A stretch of 9,663 nt of DNA from Acetobacteraceae bacterium (GTDB lineage: Bacteria > Pseudomonadota > Alphaproteobacteria > Acetobacterales > Acetobacteraceae), in contig CANJXD010000190.1 in NCBI GenBank assembly GCA_947478535.1, forward strand, positions 1-9,663. Reading direction: 5' to 3'. Made by a program: the position numbers and the translations under genes. The first letter of the stretch is position 1. Every line of letters starts with the position of its first letter. The notes under the pieces are model-generated. The model made no database searches. It was not told the origin of the DNA and worked only from the letters and a program-made list of their open reading frames with translations. Below are positions 1 to 5,970 of the stretch, one piece after another.

Positions 1-175
1 GCACGCGGATCGCCACGGCGCGCAGGTGATCCCGCCGGAGTTGTGGGAGAGCCTGCCGGATGCCGTGGCGGGCATTCTGGACCGCGAAGCAACAGTGATG
101 GCCGCGACCCGCGTGCCAGGCTTCGGCGCCGCGGCGATGATCGCCGCCTGGGCCGCGATGGAAGGAAAGCATTGA
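1..175 (+). CDS. 3' end of an unidentified protein gene (5' end outside window)
   Basis: An open frame enters from the left edge (first full codon at base 2) and stops at TGA 173-175, leaving 57 visible residues. The segment is Ala-rich: a Pro-Glu-Leu-Trp helix start, then a stretch ending in VPGFGAAAMIAAWAAMEGKH. The GAAxxAA run loosely recalls the C-terminal region of FGGY-type sugar kinases. However, those usually continue well beyond this motif, so the family is left open. The stop overlaps the ATG of the next gene in a TGATG arrangement, so the two are probably co-transcribed and translationally coupled. The fragment is too short to assign a function. That it is coding is supported by codon bias matching its neighbours and by the coupled junction. 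Confidence 0.55.
   Translation, partial: HADRHGAQVIPPELWESLPDAVAGILDREATVMAATRVPGFGAAAMIAAWAAMEGKH
162..166 (+). promoter_or_regulatory. Ribosome binding site for the hydroxyacid dehydrogenase
   Basis: AAGGA lies within a purine run (160-169), 8 nt before ATG 175. This decides the start: the frame stays open upstream to GTG 43, but the extra residues are Arg/Gly-rich and read over the upstream gene in another frame. Confidence 0.6.
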
Positions 176-1200
176 TGGCGCTGCCGCAGATCCTGGTGAT
201 CGACCCCTTGTGGGAGGATGCACCGGATATCGAGGAGGCCATCGTCGCCGGGGATGCCGTGCTGCATTTCCGCCGCTCCGTCGATGGCGCGCTGCCGGAC
301 CCCGCGGATTACGGCATGGCGGATGCGGTGCTGAATTGCCGCAGTGCGCATAAATTGCCGGCGGAGGCCATCGCGAAGCTGACGCGCTGCCGTGCCATCG
401 TGCAGGGCGGCGTGGGGTTCGGGCATGTCGATCTCGAAGCAGCGACGGCGCGCGGGATTCCCGTGCTGAACACGCCGGACTACGGCACGACGGAAGTGGC
501 GGACCATGCGGTGGCGCTGGCGCTGAACCTGCTGCGCGGGGTGCAGGCCTATGACCGGCGGCTGCGGCGGTCCAATGCCTCCTGGGACGCGCGGCAGTTG
601 AAGGTGGTGCGGCGGATCGGTGGCTTGCGTGTCGGCATCCTCGGCATGGGGCGCATCGGCACGGCGGCGGCGCTGCGCTTCAAGGCCTTCGGGATGCAGG
701 TGGGGTTCTTCGACCCCTGGCTGCCGGTCGGCGCGCAACTCTCCTTCGGCTTCGAGCGCTTTTCGAGCATGGAGGCGCTGCTGGCGCGGAGCGATGTGCT
801 CACCATCCACGCGCCGCTGAATGCGACGACGGCTCGGATGCTGGATGCGCGGGCGCTGGCTCTGTTGCCGGAAGGGGCGGTGCTCGTGAATACGGCGCGC
901 GGCGGCATCCTCGACTGGTCGGCGCTGCATGGCGCGCTGCGCGGGGGCCATCTCGGTGCCGCGGGGATCGACGTCTTCGAGACGGAACCGCTGGACCGCG
1001 CGGACCCGCTGGTCGCGGCCTGGGCGGCGGGGGAGGAATGGCTCGATGAACGCCTCATCCTGACACCGCACGCCGCTTTCTATTCCACCGCCAGCATCGG
1101 CGATATCCGGCGGCTGTCGATGCAGTACATGATGGACTTCCTGCGGTACGGCCAGCGGCCGACCTGCGTGAACGCGGCGATGCTCGAAAAGCGGGGATGA
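175..1200 (+). CDS. D-2-hydroxyacid dehydrogenase, CtBP-like (C-terminal binding protein) branch
   Basis: This 341-residue protein is a cytoplasmic NAD(P)-dependent dehydrogenase of the D-isomer-specific 2-hydroxyacid family, interconverting a 2-oxoacid and a D-2-hydroxyacid. An N-terminal half-domain (about 1-105) carries a GGVGFGHVD turn (78-86). The Rossmann nucleotide-binding domain (about 107-300) has GMGRIG at 157-162 and NTARGG at 239-244. The catalytic triad of the family is intact: Arg242, Glu271 in DVFETEP, and His299 in TPHAAFYS. The TPHxAFYS form is shared by D-lactate dehydrogenases and the CtBP-like group, so the exact acid is unclear; glyoxylate/hydroxypyruvate reductase and D-lactate dehydrogenase are alternatives. 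The start is ATG 175, which overlaps the previous stop and has a good ribosome binding site. The next gene begins 57 bp downstream. Family assignment is firm; substrate is unknown. Confidence 0.9.
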   Translation: MALPQILVIDPLWEDAPDIEEAIVAGDAVLHFRRSVDGALPDPADYGMADAVLNCRSAHKLPAEAIAKLTRCRAIVQGGVGFGHVDLEAATARGIPVLNTPDYGTTEVADHAVALALNLLRGVQAYDRRLRRSNASWDARQLKVVRRIGGLRVGILGMGRIGTAAALRFKAFGMQVGFFDPWLPVGAQLSFGFERFSSMEALLARSDVLTIHAPLNATTARMLDARALALLPEGAVLVNTARGGILDWSALHGALRGGHLGAAGIDVFETEPLDRADPLVAAWAAGEEWLDERLILTPHAAFYSTASIGDIRRLSMQYMMDFLRYGQRPTCVNAAMLEKRG

Positions 1201-1243
1201 CCGGGCATCGGACGCGTGCCAGGATCGGCATCGAGACGAATGA

Positions 1244-1249
1244 AGAAGG
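1244..1249 (+). promoter_or_regulatory. Ribosome binding site for the Bug binding protein
   Basis: AGAAGG lies 8 nt before ATG 1258. It favours that start over the in-frame codons at 1216 and 1240, which would put charged residues before a normal signal peptide. Confidence 0.6.
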
Positions 1250-1257
1250 GCTGTGCA

Positions 1258-2226
1258 ATGAAGCGTCGTGACCTGCTTCCCCTGCTGGTAGCGCCCTTGG
1301 CCATGCCCTCGCTCGTCCGGGCGCAGGGCTTCCCGGGCCGCCCCGTCCGCGCCGTGGTGCCCTATGCGCCTGGCGGGTCGGTCGATGTCGTGGCGCGCGC
1401 GATCGGGCCGCGCTTCCTTGAACTGACGGGCCAGCCTCTGGTGCTGGACAACCGCGCCGGCGCGGGCGGCGTGATCGCGGCCGAGCATGTCGTGAAGTCT
1501 GCGCCGGATGGGCTGACGCTGCTGGTGGCCAATGCCGCGCAGGTCGCCATCGCCAAGGCTCTGAACCCCCGCCTGCCCTATGAGCCGGAAACCGATCTGC
1601 TGCCGGTCACGCACCTCATCGATACGCCGATGGTGCTGTTCGCGGCGCAATCCTTCCAGGGCCAGGGCCTGCAGGCCGTGCTGGATGCCGCGCGCGCCAG
1701 GCCGGGCGCGGTGCCGATGGGCACGCCGGGGGTGGCGAGCTTCGGGCATCTGCTGCTCGAATTGTTCCAGCAGGCGGCCGGCGTTTCCTTCCTCCACGCG
1801 CCCTATCGCGGCGCTGCGCTGGTGCTGAACGACATGGCGGCGGGCACCATCCCCTTCACCTTCACCGCCGTCGGGTCCGCCAAGGGGCTGATGGATGCCG
1901 GCACGGTGCGGCCCATCGCCGTCGCCTCCGCCCGCCGCACCCCGGCGCTGCCGGACACGCCCACCTTCATCGAGCTCGGCCTGCCGACGGTGGAAGCACC
2001 GCTGTGGTTCGGGATGATGGCGCCGAAGGGCACGCCGGATGCGATCATCGCGACGCTGCACCGGCTGTTCGCGGAAAGCCTGGCGGCGCCGGATGCACGC
2101 GCCACGCTCGGCCGCATCGGCGCCGATATCGTCGGCGACGGGCCGGAGCCCTTCGCCAAGCTGCTGCGGGAAGACATGGCGCGGTGGATCGAGGTCGTGC
2201 GCCGCGGCAACATCACCCTGACCTGA
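1258..2226 (+). CDS. Bug/TctC-family periplasmic solute-binding protein (tripartite tricarboxylate transporter type)
   Basis: This is a 322-residue exported binding protein of the Bug (TctC) family. These capture carboxylates or other small organic molecules in the periplasm, either for a TctAB membrane pair or for sensing. A signal peptide is visible: MKRRDLL, a hydrophobic core, then VRA-Q with likely cleavage after Ala22; the RRDLL start resembles a Tat signal but could be Sec. The family's first ligand loop is present as PYAPGGSVD at 35-43. The second signature, NRAGAGGVIAAE followed by PDGLTLL, begins at Asn65. Length is normal for the family. ATG 1258 is chosen for its ribosome binding site and because it gives a standard signal peptide. 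No TctA or TctB gene is in the window, so it is an orphan here, as is common for Bug proteins. It ends 12 bp before the AtuA-family gene, implying one operon. Ligand unknown. Confidence 0.9.
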   Translation: MKRRDLLPLLVAPLAMPSLVRAQGFPGRPVRAVVPYAPGGSVDVVARAIGPRFLELTGQPLVLDNRAGAGGVIAAEHVVKSAPDGLTLLVANAAQVAIAKALNPRLPYEPETDLLPVTHLIDTPMVLFAAQSFQGQGLQAVLDAARARPGAVPMGTPGVASFGHLLLELFQQAAGVSFLHAPYRGAALVLNDMAAGTIPFTFTAVGSAKGLMDAGTVRPIAVASARRTPALPDTPTFIELGLPTVEAPLWFGMMAPKGTPDAIIATLHRLFAESLAAPDARATLGRIGADIVGDGPEPFAKLLREDMARWIEVVRRGNITLT

Positions 2227-2238
2227 GAGCATCGCAGC

Positions 2239-3600
2239 GTGAGCATCATCACCGGCCTCGCGCCTTCGGGCTCGCTGGGCAGCGGCTACAATATCGCGGC
2301 GTTCCGGCGGGGGATGGAGGCGAGGCCGGATTTCATCGGGCAGGATGCCGGCTCCACCGATATGGGCCCCTACTACCACGGCACCGGGCTGCCCTTCCTG
2401 CCGCTGACAACCTATCGGCATGACCTGTCCATCATGCTGCGCGCGGCGCGGGAATTGGGGGTGCCGCTGCTGGTCGGCTCCGCCCTGACCAGCGGCGCGA
2501 ACGAGACCCTGGAAACAGCTGCCGGCATCATCCGCGACATCGCGCGGGAACACGGGCTGTCTTTCCGCATGGCGGTGATTTCCGCCGAGCTCGACAAGGA
2601 CGATTTGAAGCGCCGCATGGCGGCCGCACCGCTGGACAGCATCGGGCCGACGGGCGCGCTGACGGCGGAGACGATCGATCGCTGCGGCCCCATCGTCGCG
2701 CAGATGGGGGTGGAGCCCTTCATCAAGGCGCTGGATGCCGGGGCGGAGGTGATCATCGCCGGGCGCGCCTGCGATGACGCGATCTTCGCCGCGCTGCCGG
2801 TGATGCGCGGCTTCGACAAGGGGCTCGCGCTGCATTGCGGGAAGATCCTGGAATGCGCGGGGCTTTCGGCCATTCCCTATGACCTCGGCGAGCCGATGAT
2901 CGGGCGGATCGGTGCCGATTATTTCGAGGTGGAGCCCGGCAACGCCGCGCATCGCTGCACCACCGTCTCCGTCGCCGGGCATTCGCTGTATGAGCGCGGC
3001 GACCCCTGCCTGCAGCCGGGGCCGGGCGGGATGAACGACCTGACGGGGGCGACCTTCGAACAGGCGGATGCGCGGGTGGTGCGTGTGCGCGGCAGCCGCT
3101 TCATCCCGGATGCGACCTATCGCGTGAAGCTGGAAGGGGCGGAGCGCATTGGCTTCCGCGCCATCGTCATGGTCGGCATCCGGGATCCCGTGATGATCCA
3201 GGAACTCGAAGGGCTGCTGGCGGAAACGCGGGACCGGGCGGAACACCGCTTCGGCCTGGCGGCGGGCGGCATCTTCCTCAACTTCCGGCAGTATGGCCGC
3301 AACGCCGTGATGGGCGCGCTGGAGCCGGGCGATGATGGCCACCCGCCACGCGAGATCGGGCTGATGATCGAGGTGGTGGCGCCGACGCAGGACCAGGCGA
3401 TGGCGGTCGCGATGTATTCGCGCGGGCATCTCCAGCACGCGAGCTACCCCGGCATCCTGACCACGGCGGGCAACATGGCCTATCCCTTCTCCCCCTTCGG
3501 GATTCCGGTGGGGCCGGCCTATCGCTTCGCCGTCTATCACCTGCTGCCGCTGGCCGACCCCTGCGAGATATTCCCGATGCGGATCGAGGAGGTGCGCTGA
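2239..3600 (+). CDS. AtuA-family protein (acyclic terpene utilization family, DUF1446)
   Basis: This 453-residue cytoplasmic protein belongs to the DUF1446/AtuA N-terminal family. Recognisable parts are a Gly-rich N-terminus with a SGSLGSGY loop, the signature DAGSTDMGPYYHGTG at 36-50, and VGSALTSGANETL near 79-91. Further on are GRACDD at 175-180 and a TAGNMAYPFSPFG block close to the C-terminus. The family is named after Pseudomonas AtuA, needed for citronellol/geraniol breakdown, but its chemistry is not established to my knowledge. Nothing else of the terpene pathway, such as geranyl-CoA carboxylase, is in this window, so the pathway name should not be carried over. Start is GTG 2239, preceded by a weak GAGAG; it gives the expected N-terminus. 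The stop overlaps the ATG of the DUF4387 gene (TGATG), which suggests a two-part complex or enzyme. The family call is firm; a role in organic acid or acyl-CoA breakdown is inferred from context. Confidence 0.88.
   Translation: MSIITGLAPSGSLGSGYNIAAFRRGMEARPDFIGQDAGSTDMGPYYHGTGLPFLPLTTYRHDLSIMLRAARELGVPLLVGSALTSGANETLETAAGIIRDIAREHGLSFRMAVISAELDKDDLKRRMAAAPLDSIGPTGALTAETIDRCGPIVAQMGVEPFIKALDAGAEVIIAGRACDDAIFAALPVMRGFDKGLALHCGKILECAGLSAIPYDLGEPMIGRIGADYFEVEPGNAAHRCTTVSVAGHSLYERGDPCLQPGPGGMNDLTGATFEQADARVVRVRGSRFIPDATYRVKLEGAERIGFRAIVMVGIRDPVMIQELEGLLAETRDRAEHRFGLAAGGIFLNFRQYGRNAVMGALEPGDDGHPPREIGLMIEVVAPTQDQAMAVAMYSRGHLQHASYPGILTTAGNMAYPFSPFGIPVGPAYRFAVYHLLPLADPCEIFPMRIEEVR
3586..3592 (+). promoter_or_regulatory. 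Ribosome binding site for the DUF4387 gene
   Basis: GAGGAGG, close to the full Shine-Dalgarno consensus, sits inside the end of the AtuA-family gene 7 nt before ATG 3600. It would allow independent or coupled initiation of the small partner at high rate. Confidence 0.65.
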
Positions 3601-3929
3601 TGGAACCGGGTGTGCCCCTGGCGAAGATCGCCAAGGTGATCCGCAGCAAGAATGCGGGGCCGTTCGAGGTGACGTTCGACGTGATGTTCGACGACGCCGC
3701 CTCCTACGAACGCGTGAAGCGCAGCGGTGTGATCGAGCCCGCGCGCATCGCCGCGGCCTACCGCATCCCGCTGGCGGATGTGCTGGTCTGCGTGCCCTAT
3801 GACGCGGCGCTGGCCTTCAAGATCACGATCCGCCGGCCGGTCTCCTCCGGTGACCTTGGGGATACCGATGTCTATGGCTGCCAGCAGCATGTGCCGCTGA
3901 CGACAATCAGCGTGCCGCGCGAGGGGTGA
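3600..3929 (+). CDS. DUF4387 domain protein, partner of the AtuA-family protein
   Basis: This is a small 109-residue soluble protein made up almost entirely of one DUF4387 domain. Typical features are IRSKNAGPFEVTFDVMFDD (14-32), a central segment ending in an AAAYRIP helix-turn, and the C-terminal signature RRPVSSGDLGDTDVYGCQQH starting at Arg78. There is no signal peptide or membrane segment. The family has no assigned biochemical function that I know of, but such proteins are often encoded next to AtuA/DUF1446 proteins, sometimes fused to them. Here the start overlaps the AtuA-family stop by one base and has a strong ribosome binding site, which fits equimolar production of two subunits. 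Its last 23 bp overlap the 3' end of the convergent nucleoside 2-deoxyribosyltransferase gene. Family call is confident; function unknown. Confidence 0.87.
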   Translation: MEPGVPLAKIAKVIRSKNAGPFEVTFDVMFDDAASYERVKRSGVIEPARIAAAYRIPLADVLVCVPYDAALAFKITIRRPVSSGDLGDTDVYGCQQHVPLTTISVPREG

Positions 3930-4482
3930 GCCCCAGCTTCGTAGCCGCCGCCGCGACGCAGCGGGCGAAGACATCGAGCGAATCGAAGGGCAGGTCCCGG
4001 CCGTCCTCCGGCAGCAGGATGGGGAGGCCGCCGCCCTGTTCCACCGCGCCGGGGATCATCAGATTGTCCGGCAGGCCGAAGCCGCCCACCGTCAGGCCCG
4101 GCATCGGGTCCGCCACCTTCGCCAGCAGCGCGGCGCTGCGGGCGGCGAAGGGGGTGGCGCTGTTGGAATAGGCGAAGATCGGCCGGCCGCGCCCGAGGAA
4201 CCAGCCGAGTTCGACCAGCGTGCCCGAATCGGCGGAGGCGCCGCGGAAGGGCGTGAGGTTGGCGATGACGATATCGGCGCCCTCCATCATCGCCAGATCC
4301 TTGGCGAAGATCACGCGCCAGGCCGCGGCCTCCGGCATCGCGGCGAGGCTGGCCACATCCTCGTTCAGCGGCGGCAGGGCGGTGATGCCATGGGACGCGC
4401 AGATCGCCGCCTTGCGCGCGGCATGGGCGGGCGCATCGGGCAGGAAGACATCGGGGCCGGCGAGATAGGCGGTGACGGTCAT
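3907..4482 (-). CDS. Nucleoside 2-deoxyribosyltransferase-family protein
   Basis: This 191-residue cytoplasmic protein of the nucleoside 2-deoxyribosyltransferase family is encoded on the minus strand. Family enzymes cleave or exchange the N-glycosidic bond of (deoxy)nucleosides or nucleotides through a glutamate nucleophile. Motifs: an N-terminal AYLAGPDVF strand-loop (5-13), GADIVIANLTPFRG (68-81), and ADSGTLVELG (84-93), in which Glu91 is the expected nucleophile and Asp70 and Asp85 are typical active-site acids. The start is ATG at 4482, because the AGP motif must lie near the N-terminus; the frame stays open upstream but reads as low-complexity Arg/Ala sequence. The Shine-Dalgarno match is weak (AGG, 8 nt upstream). 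It is transcribed divergently from the molybdenum hydroxylase genes and convergently with the AtuA operon. Whether it acts on nucleosides, or as a nucleotide hydrolase, cannot be told from sequence. Confidence 0.86.
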   Translation of the reverse strand: MTVTAYLAGPDVFLPDAPAHAARKAAICASHGITALPPLNEDVASLAAMPEAAAWRVIFAKDLAMMEGADIVIANLTPFRGASADSGTLVELGWFLGRGRPIFAYSNSATPFAARSAALLAKVADPMPGLTVGGFGLPDNLMIPGAVEQGGGLPILLPEDGRDLPFDSLDVFARCVAAAATKLGLTPRAAR

Positions 4483-4609
4483 GCCGCGGACCTGACCACG
4501 CTGCCCACCGATGACGCAAGGGTTGGGCTGGCGGGACAGGGTGTGCGGAAATCGCCTCTGGCCGGCGCGGGGGGGCTTCTGGCAGGTTCGCAGGCATGAG
4601 GATTTACGC
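4483..4609. promoter_or_regulatory. Divergent spacer likely holding promoters for both flanking transcripts
   Basis: These 127 bp separate the start of the minus-strand deoxyribosyltransferase gene from the start of the plus-strand molybdenum hydroxylase operon, so both promoters should lie here or just inside the flanking genes. A TTGGGC at 4523-4528 could be a -35 element for the plus strand, but no good -10 follows at 17 bp. No clear palindromic operator was seen. The assignment rests on gene layout only. Confidence 0.4.
4597..4602 (+). promoter_or_regulatory. Ribosome binding site deciding the FAD-subunit start
   Basis: TGAGGA lies 7 nt before GTG 4610. The frame is open back to ATG 4511, but that extension is not like the family, and 4610 gives the expected N-terminus. 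An ATG at 4596 is out of frame and stops after five codons. Confidence 0.55.
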
Positions 4610-5482
4610 GTGAAGCCCGCCGCCTTCGCCTGGCACGCCCCGGCGACACCCGAGGAAGCGCTCGCCCTGAAGGCCGAGCATGGAGAAGCCGCGCGCTTCC
4701 TGGCGGGCGGGCAGAGCCTGGTGCCGGCGATGAATTTCCGCGTGGCCCAGCCTGCCGTGCTGATCGACCTCAACCGCGTCGTCGGGCTCGATCAGATGGC
4801 GGTGGGGGCGGATGGGGCGCTGCTGATCGGCGCCATGGCGCGCTACCGCGCGATCGAGCGGGACGCCGCCGTGGCGCGACACTTCCCGCTGGTGACGGAG
4901 GCGCTGGCGGAGGTGGCGCATCCGCAAATCCGCACGCGCGGCACCCTGGGCGGCAATCTCAGCCACGCCGACCCCGCGAGCGAGATGCCGGCGGTGATGC
5001 TGGCGCTGGATGCGCGGTTTCGGCTGTGTCGCGCGGCTGGCGAAAGGCTCGTGGCGGCGGCCGACTTCTTCCTCGGCCCGCTGACCACGGCGCTGGCGGA
5101 GAACGAGATGCTGGCGGAGATCGTCATCCCCGCGATGGCACCAGGCAGCGGCACTGCCTTCCTCGAAGTCGCGCGACGGCGGGGGGATTACGCGATGATG
5201 GGGGTGGCGGCGGTGGTGGCGCTGGATGCGGCGCGGCGCTGCGTGGCGGTGCGCCTGGCATTCTGCAGCGCCGGGCCAGTGCCGATGCTCGCGCCGGGCG
5301 CCGCGGCCGTCCTGATCGGCACCGCGATGGCGGAGGCGGATATCGCGGCGGCAGCCGCACTGGCAGCGCGGGAGATTGATCCGCTCGGCAGCGTGCAGGC
5401 GAGCCCGGCCTATCAGCGGCACCTCGCGGGCGTGCTGGCAGGGCGGGCACTGCGGCTGGCGGCGGAAAGGGCTTTGGCATGA
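4610..5482 (+). CDS. Xanthine dehydrogenase-family FAD-binding subunit (medium, CoxM/CutM-like)
   Basis: This 290-residue FAD subunit of a three-subunit molybdenum hydroxylase passes electrons from the iron-sulfur subunit through FAD to an acceptor. The PCMH-type FAD-binding domain shows FLAGGQSLVPAMNFR at 30-44 and RGTLGGNLSHADPASE at 110-125; the TxGGN motif and Asp121 contact FAD in relatives. The CO-dehydrogenase flavoprotein C-terminal domain follows from about 180 and includes RRRGDYAMMGVAA (189-201). Length is normal for separate medium subunits. Start GTG 4610 is chosen over the longer ATG 4511 frame on ribosome binding site and family N-terminus. It is the first gene of the right-hand operon, and its stop overlaps the next start by 4 bp (ATGA). 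Assignment to the family is firm, while the oxidised substrate is set by the large subunit and is unknown. Confidence 0.92.
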   Translation: MKPAAFAWHAPATPEEALALKAEHGEAARFLAGGQSLVPAMNFRVAQPAVLIDLNRVVGLDQMAVGADGALLIGAMARYRAIERDAAVARHFPLVTEALAEVAHPQIRTRGTLGGNLSHADPASEMPAVMLALDARFRLCRAAGERLVAAADFFLGPLTTALAENEMLAEIVIPAMAPGSGTAFLEVARRRGDYAMMGVAAVVALDAARRCVAVRLAFCSAGPVPMLAPGAAAVLIGTAMAEADIAAAAALAAREIDPLGSVQASPAYQRHLAGVLAGRALRLAAERALA

Positions 5483-5970
5483 GGGAGATCACGGTCTCGG
5501 TGAATGGCGTGGCCTATCGCCGCCAGGTCGAACCCCGCCTGCTGCTGTCGGATTTCCTCCGCCATGAATTGGGGCTGACCGGCACGCATGTCGGCTGCGA
5601 GCACGGCGTCTGCGGTGCCTGTACCATCCTGTGGGATGACGCGCCGGCGCGAGCCTGCCTGGTCTTCGCGGTGCAGGCGGAAGGGCACGAAATTCGCACC
5701 GTGGAGGGGCTGGCGCCGGGGCCGGGGCAGCTCAATGGCCTGCAACAGGCCTTCCAGGACAGCCACGGCCTGCAATGCGGCTACTGCACGCCGGGCATCC
5801 TGATGACGATGACAGCCTTCCTGGCGGAAAACCCGACGCCGAACGAGGCGGAGGTGCGAGAGGCGCTGTCCGGCAATCTCTGCCGCTGCACGGGGTATCA
5901 GCACATCGTCGATGCGGTGTTACTCGCCGCGGAGCGGCTGGGGAAGACGACTGCGGAGCGAGGCGCATGA
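5479..5970 (+). CDS. Xanthine dehydrogenase-family [2Fe-2S] subunit (small, CoxS/CutS-like)
   Basis: This 163-residue iron-sulfur subunit links the molybdenum centre to FAD. The N-terminal plant-ferredoxin-type domain holds one [2Fe-2S] cluster with Cys40, Cys45, Cys48 and Cys60 (CEHGVCGAC, then C). The C-terminal four-helix domain holds the second cluster with Cys100, Cys103, Cys135 and Cys137 (QCGYCTPG and NLCRCTGY). All eight ligands are present, as is Gln99, which in relatives contacts the molybdopterin. There is no Tat signal, so the complex should be cytoplasmic, unlike periplasmic aldehyde oxidoreductases of the IorA/PaoA kind. ATG 5479 overlaps the previous stop (ATGA), with GGAAAGG 8 nt upstream. 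The stop again overlaps the next start by 4 bp. The order FAD, FeS, Mo subunit is the CoxM-S-L order. Confidence 0.95.
   Translation: MREITVSVNGVAYRRQVEPRLLLSDFLRHELGLTGTHVGCEHGVCGACTILWDDAPARACLVFAVQAEGHEIRTVEGLAPGPGQLNGLQQAFQDSHGLQCGYCTPGILMTMTAFLAENPTPNEAEVREALSGNLCRCTGYQHIVDAVLLAAERLGKTTAERGA

Noticed and set aside
43..174. N-terminal extension of the hydroxyacid dehydrogenase from GTG 43
   Set aside because: The added residues are Arg/Gly-rich and overlie another reading frame that ends at 175. ATG 175 has a good ribosome binding site and gives the normal family N-terminus.
3923..3934. GGGG-TGAG-CCCC mini-hairpin at the end of the DUF4387 gene, considered as a terminator
   Set aside because: The stem is only 4 bp, no T-tract follows on either strand, and such short matches are expected by chance in DNA this GC-rich.
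4523..4551. A sigma70 promoter starting at TTGGGC in the divergent spacer
   Set aside because: At 17 bp spacing the -10 position reads CGGAAA, a poor match. No better pair was found by eye on either strand, so no specific promoter is called.
3872..4597. A 241-codon minus-strand frame over the deoxyribosyltransferase gene
   Set aside because: It reads the same DNA in a shifted frame and gives Arg/Pro/Gly-rich low-complexity sequence, while the other frame carries the AGP and GTLVELG motifs of a known family.
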